Below, piece by piece: positions 38,750 to 47,980 of a DNA stretch of 64,000 bases. The stretch lies in contig NZ_CP053845.1 in assembly GCF_013201975.1 (NCBI RefSeq), positions 124,001 to 188,000 on the forward strand, in the 5' to 3' direction. Within the stretch, counting starts at the first letter, position 1, and each line of letters opens with the position of its first letter. The translations under genes were made by a program, and so were the position numbers. The notes under the pieces are model-generated. The model saw only the letters and a program-made list of their open reading frames with translations. It ran no database searches and had not been told where the DNA came from. Source of the DNA: Campylobacter sp. CCUG 57310 (GTDB lineage Bacteria > Campylobacterota > Campylobacteria > Campylobacterales > Campylobacteraceae).

Positions 38750-40080
38750 TGGAAATCAAAAGAGTCTTAATCGCAAATCGCGGTGAAATAGCACTGCGCG
38801 CACTAAGAACTATCAAAGAGATGGGCAAAGAGGCTATCGTGGTTTATTCTACCGCCGATGCGGATGCCCTTTATGTTAAATACGCAGACGCAGCTATCTG
38901 TATAGGCGGACCGCGTTCAAGCGACAGCTATATAAACATCCCTGCAGTCATCAGCGCTGCTGAGATAAGCGAAGCCGATGCGATATTTCCGGGATACGGT
39001 TTTTTAAGCGAAAACCAAAATTTCGTTGAAATTTGCGCTCATCACAATCTAAAATTTATAGGGCCTAGCGTAGAGGCTATGGCTTTAATGAGCGATAAGA
39101 GTAAAGCAAAGCAGATGATGCAAAGAGCGGGAGTGCCTGTAATACCCGGCTCTGACGGAGCTATCTCGGATACTAAAGCCGCCAAAGAGCTAGCCAAAAA
39201 AATCGGCTACCCCGTTATCTTAAAGGCTGCCGCGGGCGGTGGCGGTCGCGGTATGCGAGTGGTTGAGAAAGAAGAAGATATCGAAAAGGCGTTTTGGTCG
39301 GCTGAAAGCGAGGCTATGAGTGCATTTGGCGACGGAACAATGTATATGGAAAAATACATCCTAAACCCACGTCATATCGAAGTTCAAATCATTGGCGATA
39401 AATTCGGCAATGTTATTCATGTCGGCGAACGTGATTGCTCTATGCAGCGCAGACATCAAAAGCTAATCGAAGAAAGCCCTGCTATTTTGCTTGATGAAAA
39501 TACCCGTGCAAGACTTCACGAAACCGCAATCAAAGCGGCTAAAGCCATAGGCTATGAGGGTGCGGGGACGTTTGAATTTTTAGTTGATAAAAATTTGGAC
39601 TTTTACTTCATCGAGATGAATACCCGCTTGCAGGTTGAGCACTGCGTAAGCGAAATGGTAAGCGGACTTGACATCATCGAGCTTATGATAAAAGTCGCAG
39701 AGGGCGAGAAGCTTCCTAGCCAAGATAGTATCAACCTAAAAGGACACGCGATAGAGTGCAGGATAACGGCTGAGGATCCAAACACTTTCGCGCCAAGTCC
39801 GGGAAAGATAACCAAATACATCTGTCCTGGAGGTAGAAACGTGCGTATGGATAGCCATATCTATCAGGATTACTCTATACCGCCTTATTATGACAGCATG
39901 ATCGGCAAGCTTATCGTGTGGGACGAGGATAGAAACAAAGCAATCCACAAGATGAAAGTGGCTCTTGAGCAGCTTGTCATACATGGTATAAAAACCACTA
40001 GAGATTTTCATATAGGAATGATGGAAAACAAAGATTTTATCAACAATAATTACGATACGAATTACTTATCTAAACACTAA
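38749..40080 (+). CDS. accC: Biotin carboxylase subunit of acetyl-CoA carboxylase
   Basis: 443 residues, ATP-grasp enzyme that carboxylates biotin on AccB. Markers: RVLIANRGEIALRALRTIKEMG at the N-terminus, the glycine-rich loop AAAGGGGRGMRVV near 160, HVGERDCSMQRRHQKL near 225 and FIEMNTRLQVEHCVSEMVSG near 285. It starts by a one-base overlap with accB. The accA and accD subunits are not in this window. Confidence 0.96.
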   Translation: MEIKRVLIANRGEIALRALRTIKEMGKEAIVVYSTADADALYVKYADAAICIGGPRSSDSYINIPAVISAAEISEADAIFPGYGFLSENQNFVEICAHHNLKFIGPSVEAMALMSDKSKAKQMMQRAGVPVIPGSDGAISDTKAAKELAKKIGYPVILKAAAGGGGRGMRVVEKEEDIEKAFWSAESEAMSAFGDGTMYMEKYILNPRHIEVQIIGDKFGNVIHVGERDCSMQRRHQKLIEESPAILLDENTRARLHETAIKAAKAIGYEGAGTFEFLVDKNLDFYFIEMNTRLQVEHCVSEMVSGLDIIELMIKVAEGEKLPSQDSINLKGHAIECRITAEDPNTFAPSPGKITKYICPGGRNVRMDSHIYQDYSIPPYYDSMIGKLIVWDEDRNKAIHKMKVALEQLVIHGIKTTRDFHIGMMENKDFINNNYDTNYLSKH

Positions 40081-40091
40081 AATTGCACTAA

Positions 40092-40118
40092 TTCGGCTTT
40101 GTTATTTGCAAAGCCGAA
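40092..40118 (+). terminator. Rho-independent terminator after accBC
   Basis: TTCGGCTTTG (40092-40101) pairs with CAAAGCCGAA (40109-40118) over 10 bp with a 7-nt loop. AATCTTTTCTTTTC follows. Confidence 0.85.
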
Positions 40119-40192
40119 AATCTTTTCTTTTCTGCTTGCTAAGACCAAAGCTGTTTATTATTTCAAACTATTAAACCATACAAGGAGACAAA

Positions 40193-40945
40193 ATGGACTC
40201 TTATATCGTTATAACTGGCGCTAGCTCGGGTATCGGATATGAAGTCGCCAAAGCTTTTGCAAAGCGTGGCGAGAATTTAGTGCTTATAGCTAGGCGCGGA
40301 GAGCTTTTAGATAGCTTAAGGGCTGAAATTTTAGCCGATTTTAGCAATCTTAAAGTGATAACTAAAATTTGCGATCTCTCAAATCCTAAAAATGTTCATA
40401 AATTTTATGACGAACTTAAAATTTATGATATTAAAGCGTGGATAAATAACGCAGGCTTTGGCGATTATAGCCTTGTAGGTTCGCAAAATTTAGACAAAAC
40501 CGAGCAGATGATAGATCTAAATATCAAGGCTCTTACTATCTTTTCAACTCTTTTTGTAAGGGATTATTTTGATAAACCTGCCAAGCTTATCAATATCTCT
40601 TCAGCCGGAGGATACAGCATCGTGCCAAACGCAGTTACGTATTGTGCTAGCAAATTTTACGTAAGCGTGTTTACCGAGGGGCTATATCATGAACTTAGAG
40701 CAAACGGCGCTAAAATGCAGGCTAAAGTACTAGCTCCTGCGGCTACTAAGACTGAATTCGGTATGAGAGCAACCGACAAAGACGAATACGACTATGACGC
40801 AAATTTTAAGAGATATCACTCATCTAAGCAGATGGCGGAATTTTTGCTTAAGCTTTATGATAGCGATAAATGCGTTGGTTTAGTAGATAGAAATAGTTTT
40901 GAATTTAAGCTAAGCGAGCCGATATTCGCTCATGTTTTTAGATAA
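40193..40945 (+). CDS. Short-chain dehydrogenase/reductase
   Basis: 250 residues. The cofactor motif TGASSGIGYEVAKAF is at the N-terminus, with LIARR after beta-2 suggesting NADP. NNAG lies near residue 85. The catalytic Ser-Tyr-Lys triad is in NISSAGGYSIVPNAVTYCASK near 130-155. The substrate is unknown. It stands between accC and the SurA-like gene with terminators on both sides, so it is probably a single-gene unit. AAGGAG precedes ATG 40193. Confidence 0.85.
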   Translation: MDSYIVITGASSGIGYEVAKAFAKRGENLVLIARRGELLDSLRAEILADFSNLKVITKICDLSNPKNVHKFYDELKIYDIKAWINNAGFGDYSLVGSQNLDKTEQMIDLNIKALTIFSTLFVRDYFDKPAKLINISSAGGYSIVPNAVTYCASKFYVSVFTEGLYHELRANGAKMQAKVLAPAATKTEFGMRATDKDEYDYDANFKRYHSSKQMAEFLLKLYDSDKCVGLVDRNSFEFKLSEPIFAHVFR

Positions 40946-40952
40946 ATTTAAA

Positions 40953-40984
40953 AAGAGTGAAATTTAAGCTCAAATTTCACTCTT
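40953..40984. terminator. Bidirectional terminator between SDR and SurA-like genes
   Basis: AAGAGTGAAATTT (40953-40965) and AAATTTCACTCTT (40972-40984) are perfect 13-bp arms around a 6-nt loop. The hairpin lies between two convergent genes and has A/T runs on both sides. Confidence 0.8.
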
Positions 40985-40990
40985 AAAGAA

Positions 40991-41824
40991 CTATCTAAGC
41001 ATTTTGATATTTGCTCTGGCGCGAAGTTTGTTGAAGTATTCGCTTATGACGCGCTCTTCTTCGAGTCTATATATGCTATTCATGACTTCGTTTTTTACAT
41101 CTTCAAATCTTGGCATCGTTACGCCTGATTTTGAACTAACTAAAAACATCTCAAATCCGCTTGGTGTTTGGAAAATTTGAGTAAATGAACCGTCTTTCGT
41201 CATCTCAAAAATTTGTCTTAGTTGAGGCGGAATTTGCTCGCTTTTAAGTTCTAAAATTTCGGTTTTTACGGCAGGATTTACGCTTAGTGGCGAATCTTGA
41301 ATAGATTCTAAAAGCTCCCTTTGTCCTGATATATATCGTGTTGCTTTAACCTCTGCGAATTTTACGAATTGACTAGGATTTTGCTCAAAATAAGCCCTCG
41401 CTCCCTCTTCGCTAACATTTACTTTTGCGTCTTTGAATATGTTTTGATAGAGCTTTTCTTGCTTGATACTCTTTGCGACATCCTCTTTAAAATCGCTATA
41501 GTTTATGCCTTGGCGCGATAGCACGCTGCTAAGATCGGCTAAATTTACACCGTTTTCTTGTGCAATTTTTTGCATTCTTTCATTTATCTCAAAGCTGCTT
41601 GCGTCGATGTTTAAAGCTTTTATCTGTGCTTGCTCGAGCCTATCTTTGATTAAAAAATTTATAGCGCTTTTTTCATCTGTTTTTAAAATTTGCGAAGTTT
41701 TATAAACCTCATACATCGTTATAGGTTCGTTTTCTACTATGGCCGCCAGTCCGTTTACGAGTTGCTGCGAAAAAGCGAAATTTGCACTGAGTAAAAAAGC
41801 CAGAAAAAACATCTTTTTAGACAT
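40991..41824 (-). CDS. SurA-like periplasmic chaperone / peptidyl-prolyl isomerase
   Basis: 277 residues with a signal peptide (1 to about 19, ending NFAFSQQ). The mature N-terminus LVNGLAAIVENEPITMYEVY is typical of the SurA_N chaperone domain. A single parvulin-type region follows (residues about 155-240). The role is folding of outer-membrane proteins. It corresponds in position to Cj1289 as I recall it, between accC and gltX. Whether the parvulin part is catalytically active cannot be judged here. Confidence 0.82.
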   Translation of the reverse strand: MSKKMFFLAFLLSANFAFSQQLVNGLAAIVENEPITMYEVYKTSQILKTDEKSAINFLIKDRLEQAQIKALNIDASSFEINERMQKIAQENGVNLADLSSVLSRQGINYSDFKEDVAKSIKQEKLYQNIFKDAKVNVSEEGARAYFEQNPSQFVKFAEVKATRYISGQRELLESIQDSPLSVNPAVKTEILELKSEQIPPQLRQIFEMTKDGSFTQIFQTPSGFEMFLVSSKSGVTMPRFEDVKNEVMNSIYRLEEERVISEYFNKLRARANIKMLR

Positions 41825-41911
41825 ATAAAACCCTTATTTAAGTTTAAAGTAAATATAATTATCCGCAATTATAACATTTTAATTTTTAAGATTGATAATA
41901 AAGGCAAAATT

Positions 41912-43297
41912 ATGATAGTTACGAGATTTGCCCCGAGTCCGACAGGGTATTTACATATAGGCGGACTTAGAACCGCGCTTTATAGCTATCTTTACGCTAG
42001 GAAAAACGGCGGGAAATTTCTACTTCGTATCGAAGATACCGACTTAAAACGCAACTCCGAAGAAGCTACCGTCGCTATAAAAGAGGCATTTGATTGGTGC
42101 GGGCTTGATTATGACGGAGAGGTTGCTTATCAGTCAAAGCGCTTTGATATATATAAAGAGTATGTTAAAAAGCTGCTTGAAGAGGGCAAGGCGTATAAGG
42201 ATTATATGAGTAAAGAGGAGCTTGATGAGCTTAGAGCCGAGCAAGAAGCGCGCAAAGAGCGTCCTAAATATGACGGCAGATACCGCGACTTTACGGGTGT
42301 GCCGCCTCAAGGAATCGATCCTGTTATACGCATAAAAGCGCCTTTAACTGGCGAAATTTTGATAGATGACGGCATAAAAGGCGAAGTTAAATTTAGAGCC
42401 GAAGATATCTTGGATGATTTTATTATCGCCAGAAGCGACGGTACGCCTACATATAACTTTACGGTAGTTATAGATGATATACTTATGGGCATAACTCACG
42501 TTATAAGAGGCGATGATCACCTCTCAAACACTCCAAAGCAGATCGTTTTATACGATGCGCTGGGCTTTAAGCCTCCTAAATTTTTTCACGTCGCGATGAT
42601 AAACGGCGAAGACGGCAAGAAGCTAAGCAAGCGTCACGGAGCAACGGACGTGATGGAGTATAAACGCATGGGCTATCTGCCTGAAGCGCTTTTAAATTTC
42701 TTAGTGCGACTTGGCTGGAGTCATGGAGATGATGAAATTTTTAGCATGGAAGATATGCTTAAATACTTCGATCCGCACCATATAAACAAATCCTCAAGCA
42801 CATATAACGCGCAAAAACTTGAGTGGCTAAACGCTCACTACATCAAAACTCTGCCTTATGATAGGCTGGCTAAGGATATGCTTGAATTTGGAGTGGATTT
42901 TAAGGCTATGCCAAAGGGTGAAATTCTGCTAAATTCGCTAAGAGAGCGCTCTAAAACCTTGCTTGAGATGAGTGAAAGTGCAAAGACTATCATCAACGCG
43001 CCAAGCGTTTATGACGAAAAGGCTTTTGGCAAATTTATAACCGATCAAAGCCTTGAAATTTTGGCTAAATTTAAAGAAATTTTAACTTATGATCTAAGCG
43101 CTGCGGGCTATGAGGAGATAACTACTAAATTTTTAGAAGAAAACGGTCTGAAATTAAAAGATCTGGCTCAGGCTTTAAGAGTGAGTTTAACGGGCTCAAG
43201 CGTCTCTCCTTCGATATTTGAAGTACTTGAAGTACTTGGAAGCGCGGAGATAAAAAAAAGAATAGAAAATATAATAAAATACAAGGAAACGAAATGA
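41912..43297 (+). CDS. gltX: Glutamyl-tRNA synthetase (possibly the GltX2 paralogue)
   Basis: 461 residues, class I synthetase. The HIGH motif is in PTGYLHIGGLRTALYSYLY and the KMSKS equivalent is KKLSKRHGA near residue 235. Campylobacter typically has two GltX proteins. One can specialise in tRNA-Gln, which is then amidated by GatCAB. The position beside maeB and the SurA-like gene matches the gene I recall as gltX2 in C. jejuni, but the tRNA preference is not visible here. Overlaps maeB by 4 nt. Confidence 0.92.
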   Translation: MIVTRFAPSPTGYLHIGGLRTALYSYLYARKNGGKFLLRIEDTDLKRNSEEATVAIKEAFDWCGLDYDGEVAYQSKRFDIYKEYVKKLLEEGKAYKDYMSKEELDELRAEQEARKERPKYDGRYRDFTGVPPQGIDPVIRIKAPLTGEILIDDGIKGEVKFRAEDILDDFIIARSDGTPTYNFTVVIDDILMGITHVIRGDDHLSNTPKQIVLYDALGFKPPKFFHVAMINGEDGKKLSKRHGATDVMEYKRMGYLPEALLNFLVRLGWSHGDDEIFSMEDMLKYFDPHHINKSSSTYNAQKLEWLNAHYIKTLPYDRLAKDMLEFGVDFKAMPKGEILLNSLRERSKTLLEMSESAKTIINAPSVYDEKAFGKFITDQSLEILAKFKEILTYDLSAAGYEEITTKFLEENGLKLKDLAQALRVSLTGSSVSPSIFEVLEVLGSAEIKKRIENIIKYKETK

Positions 43298-44550
43298 CAC
43301 ATGTAACGAAAGAGGAGAGTTTAGCTTATCACGTTGGCGGTAAGATAGAGATCAACGTAAAAACTCCGTGCGAGAGCGCAAGGGATCTATCCATGGCTTA
43401 CACTCCCGGTGTTGCAGAGCCTTGCAAGGCGATTGAAGCGGATAATGAACTTGCGTATAAATATACCAATAAAGCGAATTTAGTAGCCGTCATAACCGAC
43501 GGCACGGCGGTACTTGGGCTTGGCGATATAGGAGCCGTAGCGGGTAAGCCCGTCATGGAAGGCAAGTCTGTTTTGTTTAAAAAATTTGCAAACGTGGATG
43601 CCTTTGATATCGAGCTTGACGAAAAAGATCCGGATAAGATAGTTGAAATTTGCAAAGCGCTTGCTCCTACCTTTGGCGGTATAAATTTAGAAGATATCAA
43701 AGCTCCAAAATGCTTCGAGATAGAAAAGAAGCTTCAAGAAGCCGTTGATATCCCCGTAATGCATGACGATCAGCACGGAACGGCTATGATAACGAGCGCC
43801 GGTCTTATAAACGCGCTTGAAATTTCAGGCAAAGATATAGAAAAGATTAAGATCGTAGTAAGCGGCTCAGGCGCTGCGGGAGTAGCTTGCGCTAGGATGT
43901 ATAGACTGCTTGGTGCTAAAAATATCGTGATGATAGACAGCAAGGGCGTAGTGCATGATGAAAGAGACGATCTGACCGCCGAAAAGCAAGAATTTGCCAT
44001 AAAAACAAGCGATAGAACTATGGCTGATGCCGTTAAGGGTGCGGATATGTTTTTAGGTCTTAGTAAGCCGGGAGTGCTTACAAAAGATATGGTAAAAAGC
44101 ATGAATCCGGAGCCTATTATATTTGCTCTTGCAAACCCGACACCTGAAATTTTCCCAGAAGAAGTTCTTGAAGTAAGAAGCGATGTCATGATGGGAACGG
44201 GCAGGAGTGATTATCCAAATCAAGTAAATAACGTGCTTGGCTTTCCTTTTATCTTTAGAGGAGCGCTTGACGTAAGAGCTAGAAAGATAACGGAAAATAT
44301 GAAAATGGCGGCTGCCCGCGCTTTAGCCGACTTGGCAAAAGAGCCCGTGCCTGAGGAGGTTTGTAGGGCTTCAGGCGAAGATGAGTTAAAATTCGGTAAG
44401 GATTACATCATACCAAAGCCTTTTGATAAGCGTGTTTTAACGGCCGTTGCTCCTGCTGTTGCAAAAGCCGCTATCGAAGACAGCGTGGCAAGAGTTGAGA
44501 ATTTCGATATAAACGCTTATACGGCTAGACTTGCAAAGGGCATAGTATGA
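43294..44550 (+). CDS. Malic enzyme (malate oxidoreductase, decarboxylating)
   Basis: 418 residues. It converts malate to pyruvate, CO2 and NAD(P)H. Motifs: [15 protein letters not shown] near 35, [26 protein letters not shown] near 70-95 (written here in part), [11 protein letters not shown] near 155 and the Rossmann segment [15 protein letters not shown] near 190. It is the short MaeB-like form without the C-terminal phosphotransacetylase domain. It overlaps gltX and upp by 4 nt each. Confidence 0.94.
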   Translation: MTHVTKEESLAYHVGGKIEINVKTPCESARDLSMAYTPGVAEPCKAIEADNELAYKYTNKANLVAVITDGTAVLGLGDIGAVAGKPVMEGKSVLFKKFANVDAFDIELDEKDPDKIVEICKALAPTFGGINLEDIKAPKCFEIEKKLQEAVDIPVMHDDQHGTAMITSAGLINALEISGKDIEKIKIVVSGSGAAGVACARMYRLLGAKNIVMIDSKGVVHDERDDLTAEKQEFAIKTSDRTMADAVKGADMFLGLSKPGVLTKDMVKSMNPEPIIFALANPTPEIFPEEVLEVRSDVMMGTGRSDYPNQVNNVLGFPFIFRGALDVRARKITENMKMAAARALADLAKEPVPEEVCRASGEDELKFGKDYIIPKPFDKRVLTAVAPAVAKAAIEDSVARVENFDINAYTARLAKGIV

Positions 44551-45173
44551 AAAACGTTAAGCTCATCTCTCATCCGCTAATAGAGCATAAGCTGGCTATT
44601 TTAAGAGATATCTCGACAGAGCCGTTTCAATTTCGAATGCTTGTGGATGAGATAAGCCATTTGATGATATTTGAGGCCACCAGAGATCTTGGTTTGCGTG
44701 AAGTTAGCGTCAAAACTCCCGTCGCCGATACGACGGCTAAAAAGCTAGCCGATAAAATCATGATATGCCCGATATTGCGCGCCGCTCTTGGTATGCTTGA
44801 TAGTGTTTTTACGCTGATTCCTGATGCAAGCGTCGGCTTTTTGGGCTTTCAGAGAAATGAAGAGACGGCTGAGGCTGAGTTTTTTTACGCTAAACTTCCA
44901 AAGGACGCTAAAGATCGCGTTGCTATCATCATAGATCCGATGTTCGCTACGGGCGGTACGGCTATAGACGCGGTTAAATTTTTAAGAAAAAACGGCGTTA
45001 AGCATATCAAATTTATCTCTATCATCGCAGCTCCTGAAGGGTTAAAAAGATTTAGTGAAATTTATCCTGATGTTGAGGTTTTTACCGCGGCGATAGACGA
45101 GAAACTTGACGAGAGAAATTATATAGTTCCGGGTCTTGGCGATGCGGGAGATAGAGTGTTTAACACACTATAA
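44547..45173 (+). CDS. upp: Uracil phosphoribosyltransferase
   Basis: 208 residues. It salvages uracil to UMP with PRPP. The PRPP loop is IIIDPMFATGGTAIDAV near residue 130. The uracil-site tail YIVPGLGDAGDRVFNT is at the C-terminus. It overlaps maeB by 4 nt. It complements the uracil permease at 11.1 kb. Confidence 0.95.
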   Translation: MKNVKLISHPLIEHKLAILRDISTEPFQFRMLVDEISHLMIFEATRDLGLREVSVKTPVADTTAKKLADKIMICPILRAALGMLDSVFTLIPDASVGFLGFQRNEETAEAEFFYAKLPKDAKDRVAIIIDPMFATGGTAIDAVKFLRKNGVKHIKFISIIAAPEGLKRFSEIYPDVEVFTAAIDEKLDERNYIVPGLGDAGDRVFNTL

Positions 45174-45218
45174 GCAGATATTTTCGTGAAATTTAATGAA
45201 TTTATAAAAAGGAATAAA

Positions 45219-45542
45219 ATGAGAAATTTTCTAGCCTGTTTACTTTTATCTGTTTTTATGGCGGGTTGTGCTGCTTCTAGCACGACAAAACCTAGTGCTA
45301 AAGTCGAAGAAAGGCAGTTTTCAAGCGTATTTTATGCGGTTAAGCTAACTAGCAGTGACGGCTGGCAGACTGCAACTATGGAAGATAGCGACGGAGATGT
45401 TTATGAACTTAAGAAGAAAGATACTCCTAAGGGGTTGTTTTTAGTAGCTGATAATAAAAGAGTAAACATCCATATCAAGGGGCAAAATGCTTTGCTTCAA
45501 AACAGTATGGGTGAATTTTTCGTACTTGAAGAAGCGAAGTAA
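45219..45542 (+). CDS. Small lipoprotein of unknown function
   Basis: 107 residues from ATG 45219 (AAAAGGA upstream). An earlier in-frame ATG at 45186 would add 11 residues before the signal peptide and is unlikely. The lipobox FMAGC places the lipidated Cys at about residue 18. The mature part ends with VNIHIKGQNALLQN, faintly like the MliC lysozyme-inhibitor fold, but it lacks the usual cysteine pair, so I do not assign it. It follows upp by 45 bases. Confidence 0.7.
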   Translation: MRNFLACLLLSVFMAGCAASSTTKPSAKVEERQFSSVFYAVKLTSSDGWQTATMEDSDGDVYELKKKDTPKGLFLVADNKRVNIHIKGQNALLQNSMGEFFVLEEAK

Positions 45543-45679
45543 TCAGTAGTATTTTTTGGGTTAAATTTATCTGGTTTATATAGCCAATTTAAAGCCGTTA
45601 GTAAAGATATTGTGGATATAATTAATCTAAATTTATATGTTAAAAACGGATAAATTAAATACACCTGAAAGGAATAGTA

Positions 45680-46219
45680 ATGAAAACCGTTGTCATTATG
45701 TCGCATCCGGATTATCAAAATTCAAGAATGAACAAGGCTCTTTTTGAAGCCGCAAAAACTATCAATGATGTTACCGTAAGGCATTTAGAAGCCATCTACG
45801 GATATGATACAAAGGCTTTTAACGTGAAAGAGGAGCAAAAAATTTTAGAAAGTGCCGATAGGATAGTCTTTCAGTTTCCGATGTTTTGGCTTGCAACTCC
45901 TGCGATGCTAAAAGCTTATATAGATGAAATTTTTACTTACGGCTGGGCGTATGGAAGCACGGGAAATAAGCTTGCAGGCAAAGAGCTTCAGATAGTGGTT
46001 AGCTTAGGAAGCGCAGAGGCTGCGTATTCAAAAGAGGGTAGCATCAAGCATACCGTTAGTGAAGTGCTTTTGCCTCTACAGATCACGGCTGATTATTGCG
46101 GGATGATATTTAATAGAATTTTTATAAACGGCGGCTCGTTCAGTGCAAATGACGATGATATAAAAGAGTGCGTCGAAAAATACGTAAAACTACTTCAAAA
46201 CGAGCCTATAGAGGAGTAG
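45680..46219 (+). CDS. Flavodoxin-fold NAD(P)H-dependent oxidoreductase (KefF/MdaB-like)
   Basis: 179 residues of the Flavodoxin_2 family. N-terminal VVIMSHPDYQNSRMNKAL resembles the FMN/FAD phosphate-binding segment. FQFPMFWLATPAMLKAYIDEIF near residue 70 is the family signature. Relatives reduce quinones by two electrons or regulate potassium efflux. No Kef channel is adjacent, so quinone reduction is more likely. GAAAGGAAT lies before ATG 45680. Confidence 0.85.
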   Translation: MKTVVIMSHPDYQNSRMNKALFEAAKTINDVTVRHLEAIYGYDTKAFNVKEEQKILESADRIVFQFPMFWLATPAMLKAYIDEIFTYGWAYGSTGNKLAGKELQIVVSLGSAEAAYSKEGSIKHTVSEVLLPLQITADYCGMIFNRIFINGGSFSANDDDIKECVEKYVKLLQNEPIEE

Positions 46220-46220
46220 A

Positions 46221-46242
46221 TTTCAGGAGTTTTCTCCTGAAA
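46221..46242 (+). terminator. Terminator or attenuator before mqnA
   Basis: TTTCAGGAG (46221-46229), TTTT loop, CTCCTGAAA (46234-46242), then TTTT. It lies 1 base after the oxidoreductase stop and 15 bases before the mqnA start. It may also fold over the area of the mqnA ribosome site (GAAGGAAA). Confidence 0.75.
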
Positions 46243-46257
46243 TTTTGAAGGAAATTT

Positions 46258-46947
46258 GTGATCTTTGGCAAGATTGATTATCTGAATTTACTTCCTTTTC
46301 ACATATATCTTAAGCGCTCACCACTTCAAAGCTACACTAAAAAAACGATTGAGTTTAAAAAGGGAGTTCCAAGTCGTTTAAATAAAAATTTACGCGCTCG
46401 CAGAGTCGATGCTGCAGTCGTTTCTAGCATAGAGAGCTATCAAAAAAGATATAAAAAGCTTAATTTCGGCATAGTCGCAAAACGCGATGTAAAAAGCGTG
46501 CTGGTACGCAAAAATTCTCTCCCAAAGAGCGATCCTGCATCCGCCTCTTCAAATTTGCTTGCTAAAATTTTAGATGTCAAAGGCGAGGTTATCATAGGCG
46601 ATAGGGCCCTTAAAGCTTATCTTATCGAAGGCGGCGAGCGGTTTTACGACTTAGCCGGGCTGTGGCATGAGCGGACAAATTTACCTTTTGTATTTGGCAG
46701 ATTTTCATGCACGAAAAATTTCAGTAGATACAAAAGGTTAACTAAGAAATTCTTAAACCAAAACATCAAAATTCCAAACTATATACTAGCGGAATACGCT
46801 AAAAGTAGAGGTATCTGCAAAGAAGATATAAAATGGTACCTTGAGTTTATCAGCTACAAGATAGAGCCTAAAGAGCAAAAATCGCTTAGGATATTTTTTA
46901 AAGAGGCAAGACTTTTAAAATCCCGTCCAAAACAGCCCAAAATTTAA
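46258..46947 (+). CDS. mqnA: Chorismate dehydratase of the futalosine menaquinone pathway
   Basis: 229 residues, MqnA/MqnD fold. GTG 46258 has AAGGAAA upstream. The family start IFGKIDYLNLLPFHIYL and RRVDAAVVSSIESY near residue 45 are diagnostic. MqnA dehydrates chorismate to 3-enolpyruvylbenzoate, the first step of menaquinone synthesis in epsilon-proteobacteria. Menaquinone serves the respiratory enzymes elsewhere in the window. It is slightly shorter and more basic at the C-terminus than typical. Confidence 0.85.
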   Translation: MIFGKIDYLNLLPFHIYLKRSPLQSYTKKTIEFKKGVPSRLNKNLRARRVDAAVVSSIESYQKRYKKLNFGIVAKRDVKSVLVRKNSLPKSDPASASSNLLAKILDVKGEVIIGDRALKAYLIEGGERFYDLAGLWHERTNLPFVFGRFSCTKNFSRYKRLTKKFLNQNIKIPNYILAEYAKSRGICKEDIKWYLEFISYKIEPKEQKSLRIFFKEARLLKSRPKQPKI

Positions 46948-47266
46948 AATTTAAAGCGCAAGTGGTTTGTAGTGTGTTTTAGAATTTAACGCTTTTTAAT
47001 CATGCAAATCAATAGTATTTGGTTTGTGTTGTGCGAGATATTTAAATTCGGGCTTTGTAATGCTTGAGTTTGGCTTGTATTAAATAACAATTTAAATTTC
47101 AGTAGAGCTAAATTTGTCTAAAAGCAACCTAATAAATTTATCGCTAAATAAAATTAAAATTTACAAAATCTCTTTTTTAAGATAAATTACCGACGTTAAA
47201 GCTTATGCGAACTTCTACTAGAGCGAATTTATAAGCTTTTAAAGTGATGAATTTTAAGCGGATAGC
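46948..47266. other. Intergenic region between mqnA and the TorD-like gene
   Basis: About 320 AT-rich bases between convergent genes. The only structure I see is an 11-bp hairpin GAATTTTAAGC (47249-47259)/GCTTAAAATTC (47265-47275), which covers the stop codon of the TorD-like gene and could end transcription. No open frame or RNA gene is supported. Confidence 0.5.
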
Positions 47267-47980
47267 TTAAAATTCATTTTGTATAACTGGAGTAAATTCT
47301 TCCCAGTGAAGCTTGGTTTTTGCCGTAGGCATCTTGCTTTGAAATGGCTCTTTTTTCATTGAGGCCACCGCTACGCTATCGCCGATAGGTTTAGCAGGCG
47401 CCTCAATAGAAAGTATCGTGCGCTCAATCTGCATAAAAATTTCTATTATCTGAGCGTAGGCTTTAAAGAAATTTGAATTTTTGTGATTATGTAAAAGCAG
47501 GGTGAATTCATCTACAAAATTATTTATAACCCCTGAAAATAGCTTGTCGCTGATGTTTTTTGCACCGCTAAATTCATCGTTTAAAAAAGTTGACATCGCC
47601 AAAAACACAAAACCGATGAAGTCCTCGCTATCTTTGCAGTTTTGCACGTCGCGTCTATACGGGCTTAGCTTAAGGCACTCTATCACTCTAAGTCTTGCTG
47701 CGCCGTCATCACGACCCTCTTCGTAAAAAGAGGCGTTTAGCGGGATGTTTGAGTAGGCAAAGTCAAAAAGCACGTCGTTTTGCTCACGCAAAAACGTTTC
47801 AAAATCAAATTTCTTAAGATGAGCAAACGCCTCGTCCGATTGCTCGGAGATCGGTGTTGAAGCTAGATACTCAAGCTTTTCTTTCCACTTTTCAAATTTT
47901 GATTTGTCGGTATTAAAAAACAGCGGAAAGGCTAAAAATTCGTAAAAATATGAGCGCGCTTTGGTGATATTGTTATCCAT
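47267..47980 (-). CDS. TorD/DmsD-family molybdoenzyme chaperone
   Basis: 237 residues, all-helical, no signal peptide. ARSYFYEFLAFPLFF at the N-terminus and DFAYSNIPLNASFYEEGRDDG near residue 90-110 match TorD-like chaperones of the kind linked to formate dehydrogenase. Such proteins bind the Tat signal and help cofactor insertion. Likely client: FdhA at 54.3 kb (inference from context); the TorA-like enzyme at 35.2 kb is another possibility. The start overlaps the Fe-S protein gene by 8 nt. Confidence 0.82.
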   Translation of the reverse strand: MDNNITKARSYFYEFLAFPLFFNTDKSKFEKWKEKLEYLASTPISEQSDEAFAHLKKFDFETFLREQNDVLFDFAYSNIPLNASFYEEGRDDGAARLRVIECLKLSPYRRDVQNCKDSEDFIGFVFLAMSTFLNDEFSGAKNISDKLFSGVINNFVDEFTLLLHNHKNSNFFKAYAQIIEIFMQIERTILSIEAPAKPIGDSVAVASMKKEPFQSKMPTAKTKLHWEEFTPVIQNEF